DNA of 64,000 nucleotides from Pontiella desulfatans. GTDB lineage: Bacteria; Verrucomicrobiota; Kiritimatiellia; Kiritimatiellales; Pontiellaceae. The notes under the pieces were generated by a model. That model ran no database searches. It saw only the letters and a list, made by a program, of their open reading frames with translations, and was not told the DNA's origin. A program made the translations under genes and the position numbers. The stretch spans positions 1,178,001 to 1,242,000 of the forward strand of contig NZ_CAAHFG010000002.1 of assembly GCF_900890425.1 (NCBI RefSeq), read 5' to 3'. Positions 41,719-50,771 of this stretch are shown piece after piece (the stretch's first letter is position 1; each line of letters opens with the position of its first letter).

Positions 41719-42819
41719 ATGAGGCAATTGCTCTATTTGTTGATCGATAAATTCCTGGCCTTGCTGCCCGGTGTTCAACCGTATCCCCGTGTACTCCAGT
41801 TTCCCATCACCGGCCGATGCAATTCGAAATGCGGAACCTGTTCCGTGCCGGAGTTGGCCCCCGATGTGGATATGACGGTGGAGCGTGTCCGGGAAATCAT
41901 GAAAAACGACCTGTTCAAGAATCTTCAGGCCATCGGCATCAATGGGGGGGAACCTTCGCTGGTCAAGGAGCTTCCCTTGATTATCGATGAACTCCTGCTG
42001 CTGCCTAGGCTGAGGTCGATACATATGATTACCAACGGAATGCTTACAGGACGCATTCTTGAGATTACCAAAACCATGTACGAAGCCTGTCGGAGCAAAG
42101 GGGTGCGGTTCGAACTCTCGATATCGCTCGATGGCATCGAAGAGGTCTATTGGGCCTGCCGCGGAGTATCGAGTTTTGCCAAGACCATGGCCACCATCAA
42201 AACAGTGGTTGAACATCCCGGGGTCTATTGCAACTCGTTTACCGCAGGATGCACGGTTTCCAGATACAATGTGGATCACCTTACGGCAAACGACACCTAT
42301 TGCGCTGAAAACGGTATTCCCATCACCTATCGTCTGGCGGTGCCCAACCGTCGCATACACAATCTGGGCTATACCGACGATTTCAGTGTGCTGGTTGATG
42401 AAAACCACCGGCAAACAGCCCTGGAGTTTTTCTTCGGGAAGGTGGTTGATGGGAATGGGAGTTGGCGGCAGAGGTTCACCTATTATGCCATCTTCAAGTA
42501 TTTGGAGGCGAAGGGGCACAGGCGGTTGGCCGACTGCTTCTGGAAATGGCGCGATGCGACGGTGGATGAGGAGGGCAATATCTATTATTGTGCCACGGAG
42601 AGCAAATGCCTCGGTAAGCTGGACGGCAGCAATGCCAAGGCCATATTCCATTCCCGGGAAAGCCTTCAATACAGGAAGGAACTGATTTCCGAAAACTGCC
42701 AGCATTGCATCCACTATGCATTTTTCCCGACGATTGGGGGAGCACTGGATTTCCTGGGATTTATTCTCCGGCGTTTAAGTTTCCCGGGGAGCTATCGCCT
42801 CATGCGGAGGTTGGGATGA
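41719..42819 (+). CDS. Radical SAM enzyme with SPASM-like C-terminus, copy 1
   Basis: The 366-residue product has the iron-sulfur motif CNSKCGTC (Cys34, Cys38, Cys41) of a radical SAM enzyme, and INGGEPSL just after. The last third contains CFWKWRDATVDEEGNIYYCA and CQHCIHYAF (both shortened), cysteines spaced like a SPASM or twitch auxiliary-cluster domain. It would use a 5'-deoxyadenosyl radical on an unknown substrate. The next gene, a pyruvyl transferase, overlaps it by 4 bases, so the two products probably act in one pathway. Residues and layout match copy 2 at 52102-53217 closely (about half identical by eye), so this is a duplicated pair. Confidence 0.9.
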   Translation: MRQLLYLLIDKFLALLPGVQPYPRVLQFPITGRCNSKCGTCSVPELAPDVDMTVERVREIMKNDLFKNLQAIGINGGEPSLVKELPLIIDELLLLPRLRSIHMITNGMLTGRILEITKTMYEACRSKGVRFELSISLDGIEEVYWACRGVSSFAKTMATIKTVVEHPGVYCNSFTAGCTVSRYNVDHLTANDTYCAENGIPITYRLAVPNRRIHNLGYTDDFSVLVDENHRQTALEFFFGKVVDGNGSWRQRFTYYAIFKYLEAKGHRRLADCFWKWRDATVDEEGNIYYCATESKCLGKLDGSNAKAIFHSRESLQYRKELISENCQHCIHYAFFPTIGGALDFLGFILRRLSFPGSYRLMRRLG

Positions 42820-43925
42820 AGGTCTGCATCATTGGTGGTTATGGGGGCGAATCGATAGGCGACCGGGCAAGCCTTGCCGGGATTCTCGCGTTTCTTTCAG
42901 AGTTGCATGGGGAATTGGATGTTCAGCTGGGGTCTTTGGAACCGTTCTATTCCGAGAGAACCGTCCGCGAGGATCAATCCCTGTGGGAAAAGCTCATTCC
43001 CGGTCGGATCAAGGTGGATTTGTTCAATAGCACCGTTCTCGGTGAACTAAAGGCCTCGATTGCGGGAGCCGAACTCCTGTTGTTGGGAGGCGGGATGTTG
43101 GCGGACTGGAGGGGAATGCACATGCTTTCCTTTGCCTTCCGGTTCGCCCGCAAACGCCGGGTGCGCTCCGGCCTGTTGGGGTGTGGATTGGGTCGACTGT
43201 CGGGAGCGGCATATCGGCAAGCTGCCATGGATGTGCTGAGCAATGTCGATTTCGCCGTTTTCCGCGACTCCCGCTCGGAGGAGGCCGCTCGTGCGCTAAG
43301 TCCGGATTCAGGTGCGGTCTACTGTTCGGCCTCCGATCCCGCCACCTACTGTGCCGTTCTGTTCAAGGCAGTGTGTCCTCTGGTCGAAGTTGGCAAAATG
43401 GTTAGCATCAATTTGGCAGATGGTTGCCCGGGTTTGTCGGCGGAAATGGTTGAAGCCATCATGGACGGGAATGAAGGCAATAAGGCTGTGCTGGTTCCCA
43501 TGGGCTATTTTCCTCCAACCCGCGACGACCGGGCATTCATGAATGCGATCAGGTACAGGCTGGGAAGGCGGGAACTCTCGGTTCAAAACCGTCCCTTGTC
43601 GTTGGAAGAGACCATGCGGTTGTTTGCTTCAAGCTCATCTTTTTTCGGCATGAACTACCATGCCGTAATGTTAATGTCCCTGTTGAACGGGAAAGGCCGA
43701 ATTCTTAATGCGTCGAGTGGTTGTGCCTCAGACATTCGGGATTTCCTCAAGATTGTTGATCCATCCGGTTTTTGGGGGCCGGAGCGCATGTTCTCCTTGG
43801 AGCAAGGAAAACCGGATCGCTCGTTTTTTTTGCGGGTTATCAATGATGAAGTATTTGAACCTGCCTACGATCGATTAGAGCATGGATTCGAATCGTACCG
43901 GGCGGTCATCGCCCCTTCTGAATAG
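42816..43925 (+). CDS. Polysaccharide pyruvyl transferase-family protein, copy 1
   Basis: The 369-residue product resembles the PS_pyruv_trans family: VCIIGGYGGESIGDRASLAG at the N-terminus, LGCGLGRLSGAAYR, DFAVFRDSRSEEAARAL, and FFGMNYHAVMLMSLLNG late (all typical of the two-domain, GT-B-like fold). Members add a pyruvate ketal to sugars, but some have other roles. Here it is coupled by a 4-base overlap to a radical SAM gene. ATG 42816 is used because of the overlap. Copy 2 is at 53214-54359. Confidence 0.85.
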   Translation: MKVCIIGGYGGESIGDRASLAGILAFLSELHGELDVQLGSLEPFYSERTVREDQSLWEKLIPGRIKVDLFNSTVLGELKASIAGAELLLLGGGMLADWRGMHMLSFAFRFARKRRVRSGLLGCGLGRLSGAAYRQAAMDVLSNVDFAVFRDSRSEEAARALSPDSGAVYCSASDPATYCAVLFKAVCPLVEVGKMVSINLADGCPGLSAEMVEAIMDGNEGNKAVLVPMGYFPPTRDDRAFMNAIRYRLGRRELSVQNRPLSLEETMRLFASSSSFFGMNYHAVMLMSLLNGKGRILNASSGCASDIRDFLKIVDPSGFWGPERMFSLEQGKPDRSFFLRVINDEVFEPAYDRLEHGFESYRAVIAPSE

Positions 43926-43951
43926 CAAAGGCCGGGGTCTCGCTGTTCGGC

Positions 43952-44935
43952 TTAATTGAAATCCAAAAACTTTTCGGTTTGTTCCTTAATCAGCTGGGGC
44001 GGCTCGCTATTCAGGTGCTCGCCGTTCAAGACCTTTTCATAGCGTTCCATGTAGGCTTTCGTCATGGCATTGGCATTGAACACATCCCGGGCATAATCAT
44101 GGCATGCGGTTCTGGAGAACCGGCCTGCATCCGAAACCGCAGCCGCCAGTTCACTCGACGAGGTAGAAAGGAATCCCACGTCTTGGTTGATGATTTCAGG
44201 AAGCGACCCATAGGGAGTTCCGAACACGGGGCAACCGAAATAGAGGCTTTCAGTAAGTGCCAGCCCGAATGGCTCCTGCCAGCGCACCGGGAAGATGAGT
44301 CCTTTCGACTGGTTCATCAGCTCGGACTTGCGCTGGTTGTCCACCATGCCCTCGAACGAGATCGAGGGGTAGGGGGTGTAGCGGAAGCCCATCTTGAAGT
44401 TGAGGCGGGTGCCGCCTAGTACTTTTAGCTTTTCATTGGCCATGCGCGCAATCCTGATGGCGCCTTTCACGTTTTTCTTCCTCCAGGCGGCTTTGCCCAG
44501 GAAGTGGAAAAAGCTGCGCGGAGCATCGAGATCCGGCTCCGGATAGTTGTTCCAATCCAGTCCGTTGTGGACAAAGGAGTCCGAGCCATAGAGCTCGGCA
44601 TGGTTGCGTGAGACGAACACCGTGTTCTTGTCCATCTGAAAATCCGGATCAGGATGGTTGCCGTGAAGTGTATTGAGGTAGGGCTTATCGACGGTTTGAT
44701 CGATATCGCCGTTGAAATGGATCACATCGATGTCATCCGGGACTTGCTCACGTATCGTTTTGGAACGGTCTACGGGAATGATCCGTGCAAAATCGCACGT
44801 TGAACCTTCGCGGACAAGAAAGGTGACGTTGTGGCGCTTGTTGGCCAGTTCCTTGCCCAGATCCCAGATGACGCGTTCCGTGCCTCCATAGTGAACCGCT
44901 GGTATGATCGAGTTGTTTGAAATGAGGATATTCAT
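43952..44935 (-). CDS. Glycosyltransferase, GT4 family
   Basis: The 327-residue product has the GT-B layout: MNILISNNSIIPAVHYGGTERV (shortened: PAVHYGGTERV) at the N-terminus and the GT4 C-terminal signature PFGLALTESLYFGCPVFGTPYGSLPEI (shortened: EPFGLALTESLYFGCPVFG) with its E-x7-E pair. It would transfer a sugar from an NDP or UDP donor. It is the only minus-strand gene in the locus and sits between the two halves, which suggests an inversion or separate insertion. It diverges from the GT90 gene, so 44936-45093 should hold two promoters, not identified. Confidence 0.88.
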   Translation of the reverse strand: MNILISNNSIIPAVHYGGTERVIWDLGKELANKRHNVTFLVREGSTCDFARIIPVDRSKTIREQVPDDIDVIHFNGDIDQTVDKPYLNTLHGNHPDPDFQMDKNTVFVSRNHAELYGSDSFVHNGLDWNNYPEPDLDAPRSFFHFLGKAAWRKKNVKGAIRIARMANEKLKVLGGTRLNFKMGFRYTPYPSISFEGMVDNQRKSELMNQSKGLIFPVRWQEPFGLALTESLYFGCPVFGTPYGSLPEIINQDVGFLSTSSSELAAAVSDAGRFSRTACHDYARDVFNANAMTKAYMERYEKVLNGEHLNSEPPQLIKEQTEKFLDFN

Positions 44936-45093
44936 GCTTCGGTTCCGGCGCCGGCGGTGTTTTGGTTTCGCTCCTATTTAAAAACCAACCGTGTTTTTCT
45001 TTTTTTTACCAGATTTGGTTCCTACTATTCCTTTTTCGACCATGAAGGTGCTCTAAGTATCATATGCAAACAAGGTCGGCACTTGGGGAGAGT

Positions 45094-46050
45094 ATGAAAC
45101 AGATAACCAATCAGCGAGCCAGAAAAGTCCTATATTATGCGCGAGGCTTTTCCCAGCAGTTCCTTGTGCCCAATGCCTTTTACCGCAGCCAGCTGGAGCG
45201 GAAGCTGGCCCGGCTTGGCGAGTACGACCGGAGTGAGGTCGAGCGGCGGGTAAATTATTACAATCGCCTGGATGCCGACTTCCAGGTCTCCGGCGACGCG
45301 GCGCTCTTGAAGGACATCCCTTTTTCAAGCAAGACCGTCTACTACTACGATTTGCGCGAGATTCTCCGCCATTTCCCTGCCCGGGCAGCGGTGGACTATC
45401 TCTTCGGCGACATCTATTGGATTGCTGAGCGGCCGAGCCTGGTGAAAAGCCGGCCCATTTCCGAGGACAATGCCAACAGCGTCGTGATCAATATGGAAAA
45501 GCTCAGGCATTTCCGGCCCATTCGGGATGAACTCCCCTACGATGAAAAGATCGACAAGCTGGTCTGGCGGGGTGCCGGGTGGCAGGAGCATCGCAAGGAG
45601 TTCCTGCGCCGCTGCTGTGGCCATCCGCTCTGCGATGTCGGGCAGGTCAACACGCCAGAGGAAGGAACGCCGCCGGAATGGAACAAACCCAAGATGACGG
45701 TGCCGGAACAGTTGCGCTATAAGTTTATCCTCTCCATCGAGGGCAACGACGTGGCCACCAACCTGAAATGGATTTCGCAGTCAAACTCCCTCTGTTTCAT
45801 GACCAAGCCCAAGATCGAGAGCTGGTTCATGGAGGGTTGCCTGGTTGCTTCCAAGCACTATGTCGAGGTGCGCGACGACTATGCGGATCTCGGGGAAAAA
45901 GTGGAATACTACGTGCGGAACCCGGATGAGGCGAAGGCCATCATTAAGAACTCCCAAGACTATTACCGCAGTTTCTGCGATCCGCGGCTCGAAGAACTGG
46001 TTTCGTTGCTGGTGGTGAAGAAATACCTTGAGAAGGCCGGGCAATACTAA
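45094..46050 (+). CDS. Glycosyltransferase, GT90/CAP10-like
   Basis: The 318-residue product resembles GT90-type (CAP10/LpsA-like) glycosyltransferases: KLVWRGAGWQEHRKEFLRRC in the middle and KFILSIEGNDVATNLKWISQSN (shortened: SIEGNDVATNLKW) near residue 220. Bacterial members add sugars to LPS cores or capsules. It is cytoplasmic, with no membrane helices. ATG 45094 follows TTGGGGAGAGT; an in-frame start 30 bases earlier is less likely. It opens the plus-strand run that continues to the end of the locus. Confidence 0.85.
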   Translation: MKQITNQRARKVLYYARGFSQQFLVPNAFYRSQLERKLARLGEYDRSEVERRVNYYNRLDADFQVSGDAALLKDIPFSSKTVYYYDLREILRHFPARAAVDYLFGDIYWIAERPSLVKSRPISEDNANSVVINMEKLRHFRPIRDELPYDEKIDKLVWRGAGWQEHRKEFLRRCCGHPLCDVGQVNTPEEGTPPEWNKPKMTVPEQLRYKFILSIEGNDVATNLKWISQSNSLCFMTKPKIESWFMEGCLVASKHYVEVRDDYADLGEKVEYYVRNPDEAKAIIKNSQDYYRSFCDPRLEELVSLLVVKKYLEKAGQY

Positions 46051-46180
46051 GGCACGTTTTCGAGGATTTTCTGTTCGGGGTGCATTTGCCTGTTGCCAAT
46101 CATGCCCCGATAAATGCATCCTGCCCGCTTTGCGAGAAAACACTGGAATCTAGCAATCCATGGGGAAGAGCAGGGAAAAC

Positions 46181-46987
46181 ATGAAGATAACAGCCTATAT
46201 CATCGCATATAACGAAGAGGAAAAAATTGCGGACTGCATTGGCAGTGTGCTCTGGGCGGACGAGGTGATTGTGGCCGATTCCTTTAGCGAGGATCGCACG
46301 GCGGAAATTGCGGAATCGCTTGGTGCCAAGGTGGTCCAGATCGAGTTCAATGGGTTCGGGGCGCTTCGCAACGAGGCGATCAAGCATTGTTCGCATGAAT
46401 GGATCTATAGTCTGGATTCGGATGAACGGTGCACGCCGGAGGTGCGCGACGAAATCCTGGAGTTGATCCAGGATGCCCCGCTGGACATCTATCGCCAGCC
46501 GCGCCGCAACTATTTCATGGGGCGCTGGATCCGGTTTTCCGGCTGGTATCCGAACTATCGGCAGCCCCAGCTGTTTCGCAACGGTAAAATGACCTATGAC
46601 CTGAAACCAGTGCATGAAGGCTTCGTCAGCCATTCCGACAAGCCGATTGGAGCCTTGAAGTGCGCCATCTGGCAGTTCCCGTTCAAGGATTTGGACGAGG
46701 TGCTTCATAAGGCCAACCGCTATTCCAGGCTTGGGGTTGCGAAGCTGGAGGAGCGGGGCAAGAAAGGATCGCTTGGAAAGGCCTTTGCCCATGGATTCTG
46801 GGCCTTCTTCAAACATTATTTCCTCAAGCTGGGTTTCCTGGATGGCGGGGCGGGGTTCGTGATTGCGGCAGCCTATTTCGACCAGTCGTTCTATCGCTAT
46901 GCAAAACTAACGGAAGTCCAGTCGCATGGATGGCCCCCGCCGGAGGCGAAACCGGTGCTCCGAAAGGATGCGGGCGCAGATGTTTAA
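46181..46987 (+). CDS. Glycosyltransferase, GT2 family (WaaE-like), copy 1
   Basis: The 268-residue product has a GT-A fold: ITAYIIAYNEEEKIADCIGSV at the N-terminus, DEVIVADSFSEDRTAEIA, and the DSDERCTPEV metal motif (DXD equivalent). A C-terminal hydrophobic segment may bind the membrane. It is closely similar to the GT2 at 48745 and resembles WaaE/KdtX-type enzymes that add a sugar to lipooligosaccharide cores. AGGGAAAAC precedes the ATG. The ABC transporter begins within its last 8 bases. Confidence 0.9.
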   Translation: MKITAYIIAYNEEEKIADCIGSVLWADEVIVADSFSEDRTAEIAESLGAKVVQIEFNGFGALRNEAIKHCSHEWIYSLDSDERCTPEVRDEILELIQDAPLDIYRQPRRNYFMGRWIRFSGWYPNYRQPQLFRNGKMTYDLKPVHEGFVSHSDKPIGALKCAIWQFPFKDLDEVLHKANRYSRLGVAKLEERGKKGSLGKAFAHGFWAFFKHYFLKLGFLDGGAGFVIAAAYFDQSFYRYAKLTEVQSHGWPPPEAKPVLRKDAGADV

Positions 46988-48731
46988 GGACATTAAAGCA
47001 GCATTCAAACGCTACGGCCCCTACCTCGGGTTGCTGAAGCCGGTCAGGAAGCAATTCATCCTCGGGCTTCTGTTTGGTGCCATCTCCGGTGCGGCGAGCG
47101 GTTTCGGCCTGCCGTTCCTCCTTTATAAGGCGTTGCCGGTGGTCATGGCGGACCCGCCGCCCGAGTTCTGGATTCTGGTGGGATACATCGCCATTTTCCC
47201 GGCAGCCATGGGCGTCCGGGCGGTCAGTGGATTCTTCAATATCTATCTCGTGTCGTATGCCGGCTTAAGCGTCTTGCTGCAGATCCAGCAGAAGGTGCAC
47301 GAAAAAATGCAGTGGTTGCCGCTGTCGTTTTTCCACAAGAACACCGTAGGCGATCTGATGGCACGTGTGCTAGGCGATGCCATGGCGCTGCAGCAGGTGC
47401 TCACCTCCGTGGCGAACGACCTGGTTAAGCAACCCATGACCATTGTCGGAGCCATCGGGGTGTTGGTCTATCTTTCGATCAAGGAGCAGGAAACCCTTTT
47501 CATGCTCCTGTTCATCGGAACCATCGTGCTGATCATATTCCCGATCCAGTATGCCGGACGCAAGCTGTTGAAACGGGCGAGGCAGGTGCAGGAGACCAGC
47601 GGCGACATCTCGCGCACGGTTGGCGAAAACATCAGCGCCGTCCGCGAGATCCGCGCATTCAACCTGCAGGAGCGCGAAATCGGCGCCTTCGGCCAAGCGC
47701 TTGGGCGGTTCCGCCATCTCTCCATGAAGGTGATCAAATACCAGAATCTGATCCGCCCCGGCATCGAGTTGATGGGGGTGGTCGGCGTCTCGGTGGCCGT
47801 GGTCTACATGCGCCTGAAAAACGTCGACTACGAAGCGGTGGCTTTGCTCGGGGCCTTCTATTTTTGCTACGACCCCATCAAAAAGTTTGGCGAGATGCAT
47901 CTGGCGCTCAAGCGCGGCGAGGCCGCCTTGCAGCGCATCGAATATGTGCTCCATGCCGAAAACACCGTGCCCGAGCCCGAGCGGCCGGTGGAGCTGGGCG
48001 AGGTCAGGGGGCGGGTTGATTTCAACAACGTCAGCTTCCGCTACCTGGAGGATTGGGTGCTCAAGGACGTTGACCTGAAGGTCGAACCCGGAACGGTCGT
48101 TGCCCTCGTCGGCCCCAGCGGAGCGGGGAAAACCACCATCGCCGATCTCATTCCACGATTCTACGACGTACAGCAAGGCTGTGTTTGCATCGATGGAAAG
48201 GATGTAAAATCCGTTTCTTCGGTTGAACTGCGCTCATTCATTTCGGTGGTTTCCCAAGATACGTTCCTCTTCAACGAAACCATTCTCGACAACATTCGTG
48301 TGGGAAGCCCGGATGCCACCGACGAGCAGGTTTTCGAAGCCGCCCGGCATGCTTTTGCCCACGACTTCATTCTGGAGCTGGAAGAGGGGTACGGTACGGT
48401 GGTGGGTGAGCGCGGCACGCGCCTCTCCGGCGGCCAAAAGCAGCGTATTGCCATTGCCCGCGCCTTCCTGAAAAACGCGCCGATCCTGATTCTGGACGAG
48501 GCCACCTCCGCGCTCGACTCCGAGAGCGAGGAAAAAATACAACGTGCGCTCGAACAACTGGTGCAGGGGAAAACCGTTTTCATGATTGCGCACCGCTTCG
48601 CTACCATCAAGATGGCCGACCAAATCGTTGTGATGGAGGATGGCGTGATGCGCGCCATGGGGCCGCACGCGGAACTCTATGCCTCCGATGTGCTTTACAA
48701 AGGCTTGTACGATCAGCAGTTCTTGAAATAA
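46980..48731 (+). CDS. ABC transporter, MsbA-like fused permease-ATPase
   Basis: The 583-residue product is an exporter-type half-transporter. The N-terminal half has six membrane helices (LGLLFGAISGAASGFGLPFLL, IAIFPAAMGVRAVSGFFNIYLV). The C-terminal half is an ATPase: Walker A GPSGAGKTT, signature LSGGQKQRIAIARAFL, Walker B ILILDEATSALD and a later His (AHRFA). MsbA-type proteins flip lipid A or lipid-linked sugars, and a location inside the polysaccharide locus supports a role in moving a lipid-linked intermediate. It overlaps the GT2 before it. Confidence 0.92.
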   Translation: MFKDIKAAFKRYGPYLGLLKPVRKQFILGLLFGAISGAASGFGLPFLLYKALPVVMADPPPEFWILVGYIAIFPAAMGVRAVSGFFNIYLVSYAGLSVLLQIQQKVHEKMQWLPLSFFHKNTVGDLMARVLGDAMALQQVLTSVANDLVKQPMTIVGAIGVLVYLSIKEQETLFMLLFIGTIVLIIFPIQYAGRKLLKRARQVQETSGDISRTVGENISAVREIRAFNLQEREIGAFGQALGRFRHLSMKVIKYQNLIRPGIELMGVVGVSVAVVYMRLKNVDYEAVALLGAFYFCYDPIKKFGEMHLALKRGEAALQRIEYVLHAENTVPEPERPVELGEVRGRVDFNNVSFRYLEDWVLKDVDLKVEPGTVVALVGPSGAGKTTIADLIPRFYDVQQGCVCIDGKDVKSVSSVELRSFISVVSQDTFLFNETILDNIRVGSPDATDEQVFEAARHAFAHDFILELEEGYGTVVGERGTRLSGGQKQRIAIARAFLKNAPILILDEATSALDSESEEKIQRALEQLVQGKTVFMIAHRFATIKMADQIVVMEDGVMRAMGPHAELYASDVLYKGLYDQQFLK

Positions 48732-48744
48732 GAAGGCAATTATT

Positions 48745-49530
48745 TTGGAAAAGAAACAGGACAGCATAAAGCCTGCGGTAACGGCCTGCATCGTCTCTTT
48801 CAACGAGGAGCGCAACATCCGCCGTTGCCTCGAAAGCGTAAAATGGTGCGATGAAATCATTGTGGTCGATAGCTTCAGCTCCGATCGCACTGTGGAGATT
48901 GCCCGGGAATATACGGATAAGGTGATCCAGCGCGAATGGCCGGGCTTCCGGGCGCAAAAGGAGTTTGCCCGGTTGCAGGGGGGCAATGAATGGTCGCTTC
49001 AACTCGATGCCGACGAGGAAATTTCCCCAAAGCTCAAGGCCGAGCTGATTGAGGCCATGAAGTGCAATGATGGCTCGGTGAATGGCTACGAAATCCCGCG
49101 CATGGTCAACTATTTCGGTAAATGGATCCGGCATGGCGACTGGTATCCCGACCGCAAGCTGAGGCTCTACCGCAAGGAGCGGGGGCGGGTCGTGGGTGGC
49201 GAAATCCACGAATATGTTGCCGTCGAAGGCAAGGTGAAACGCCTGCGCAATCCCATTTTCCACTACACCTACGACGACCTGACCCATCACCTCCAGACGC
49301 TCAATCGTTATTCCACGATCTCCGCCGAAGAGATGTACAAAAGGAACCGGCGTACCTATTGGCCGGATATTCTGCTTCGTCCCTTTTGGAAATTCGTGCG
49401 TGGTTATGTGTTCCGGATGGGCTTCCTGGATGGTTCCGCCGGCCTCGTGATTGCGCTGCTCTCCTCATTCGGGGTCTGGATGAAATACCTGAAGCTGCGC
49501 AATCTCCAGCGGGGTTTGATTCTCTCATGA
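48745..49530 (+). CDS. Glycosyltransferase, GT2 family (WaaE-like), copy 2
   Basis: The 261-residue product has the same layout as the GT2 at 46181: VTACIVSFNEERNIRRCLESV at the N-terminus (shortened), EIIVVDSFSSDRTVEIA and the DADEEISP metal motif. The C-terminus contains hydrophobic segments (GSAGLVIALLSSFGVW). The start is TTG at 48745, with AGAAGG upstream; no in-frame ATG fits. Its stop overlaps the start of the ligase-like gene. It flanks the ABC transporter with its paralogue, so these two sugars may be added in series. Confidence 0.88.
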   Translation: MEKKQDSIKPAVTACIVSFNEERNIRRCLESVKWCDEIIVVDSFSSDRTVEIAREYTDKVIQREWPGFRAQKEFARLQGGNEWSLQLDADEEISPKLKAELIEAMKCNDGSVNGYEIPRMVNYFGKWIRHGDWYPDRKLRLYRKERGRVVGGEIHEYVAVEGKVKRLRNPIFHYTYDDLTHHLQTLNRYSTISAEEMYKRNRRTYWPDILLRPFWKFVRGYVFRMGFLDGSAGLVIALLSSFGVWMKYLKLRNLQRGLILS

Positions 49531-50768
49531 TAGCGTTTCCCATCGCTAAGGTAGACGAAGGGTGGGGGAGGATTCTTGCATGGGTATTGCGCATCGCATT
49601 GATGGCCTTCCCCGCGGCATCGTTGCTCATCGATGACTATGCCAGTGCCGCCCTCGTGCTTGGCCTGATCGGTGCGGTCTTTTTCCTTGGCAAGGACGAC
49701 TGGAAAATCGACCGTTCCCATAAGCTTCTGGCTCTCGCCTTCAGCTCCCTGTTCATCTGGTCGCTGATCCAGTGGCCGTTCGCGGATGCCCCACTCTCCG
49801 AGATGGCCGGCCTCGACAACACCCCGCGCTTCCTCCTCTTCCTTCCCTTGCTGCTCCTTTTCCGGAAACTAAACCTAGGCGAGCGTGCCTTCATGCATTC
49901 CGTAGTCTGGGGCACCATCGCCGTCGGCCTGTTTGCGATCCTCTTTTATGCGCTGGCCAAGAAAGAAGTGGAGGGGTGCCACAATACCATCATCTTCGGA
50001 AATCTCGCCCTTCTGCTCGGAGGCCTCTCCCTGCTGGGGGTCGAGCGGTTCAAGGGCCATGCTTTCATGGTTGCCCTCTCGGTGGTTGCCGCCGTGATGG
50101 GGCTCGCTGCTTCGTTTCTCTCTGGAGCGCGCGGGGGATGGGTGGCGGGGCCTTTTTTTCTTGTAGTTGCATTCAACTACATACTGTCGCCGTCGTCGTT
50201 AGGTCGAAGGATTGCAATCTGCATACTGTCCATCGTGGTTTTGGTTGCCGCTGGGGCCTCGGTGAAGGTTGTGCGCGAAAGGGTTTCCCTGGCAGTCAGT
50301 CGGTATGATGGCTACCTGGCGGGGGAAAAACCCGGGTCTTCGGTCGGTATGCGTTTTGGCATGTGGCAACAGGTGATTGGCGAATTCAGCGAACATCCGG
50401 TTCTTGGGCATGGGCCGGGAACCTTTCGCTATGAAACGGAATTCACCGACGAACGGGGGCGCACATTCCAAATGGAATTCAACCATCCACACAACGTGTT
50501 TCTTTCGTATCTTTGGAGCGGGGGGATTGTTGGCTTGTTGTTTTTGCTGGCGTTCTACATCTATCCAGCTGCTTTTTGGAAAAGAGGGCAGCGAGGCGCT
50601 TTCTCCTCTGCGTGTGTTTGGGTGGTTCTGCTGGGGTACGGGATATTCGGGCTTACGGAAGATATTTTTGCGCGGAATGCATTTATCACGTTTTACGTGA
50701 TGGTGTCGGCCTGGATCATATCGACTGAAGAGCCTTCTTGCGCCATGGAACGTCAGGGAGAGGGATAG
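49527..50768 (+). CDS. O-antigen ligase-like membrane protein (Wzy_C family)
   Basis: The 413-residue product has about ten membrane helices and the Wzy_C/WaaL-type signature near residues 290-330: GHGPGTFRYETEF and HPHNVFLSYLWSGG. Such proteins join a polymer to lipid A-core or polymerise repeats. It starts at ATG 49527, overlapping the GT2 stop by 4 bases. It is distinct from the polymerase-like protein encoded at 55599, so the locus has two proteins of this general type. Confidence 0.85.
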   Translation: MIAFPIAKVDEGWGRILAWVLRIALMAFPAASLLIDDYASAALVLGLIGAVFFLGKDDWKIDRSHKLLALAFSSLFIWSLIQWPFADAPLSEMAGLDNTPRFLLFLPLLLLFRKLNLGERAFMHSVVWGTIAVGLFAILFYALAKKEVEGCHNTIIFGNLALLLGGLSLLGVERFKGHAFMVALSVVAAVMGLAASFLSGARGGWVAGPFFLVVAFNYILSPSSLGRRIAICILSIVVLVAAGASVKVVRERVSLAVSRYDGYLAGEKPGSSVGMRFGMWQQVIGEFSEHPVLGHGPGTFRYETEFTDERGRTFQMEFNHPHNVFLSYLWSGGIVGLLFLLAFYIYPAAFWKRGQRGAFSSACVWVVLLGYGIFGLTEDIFARNAFITFYVMVSAWIISTEEPSCAMERQGEG

Positions 50769-50771
50769 GTC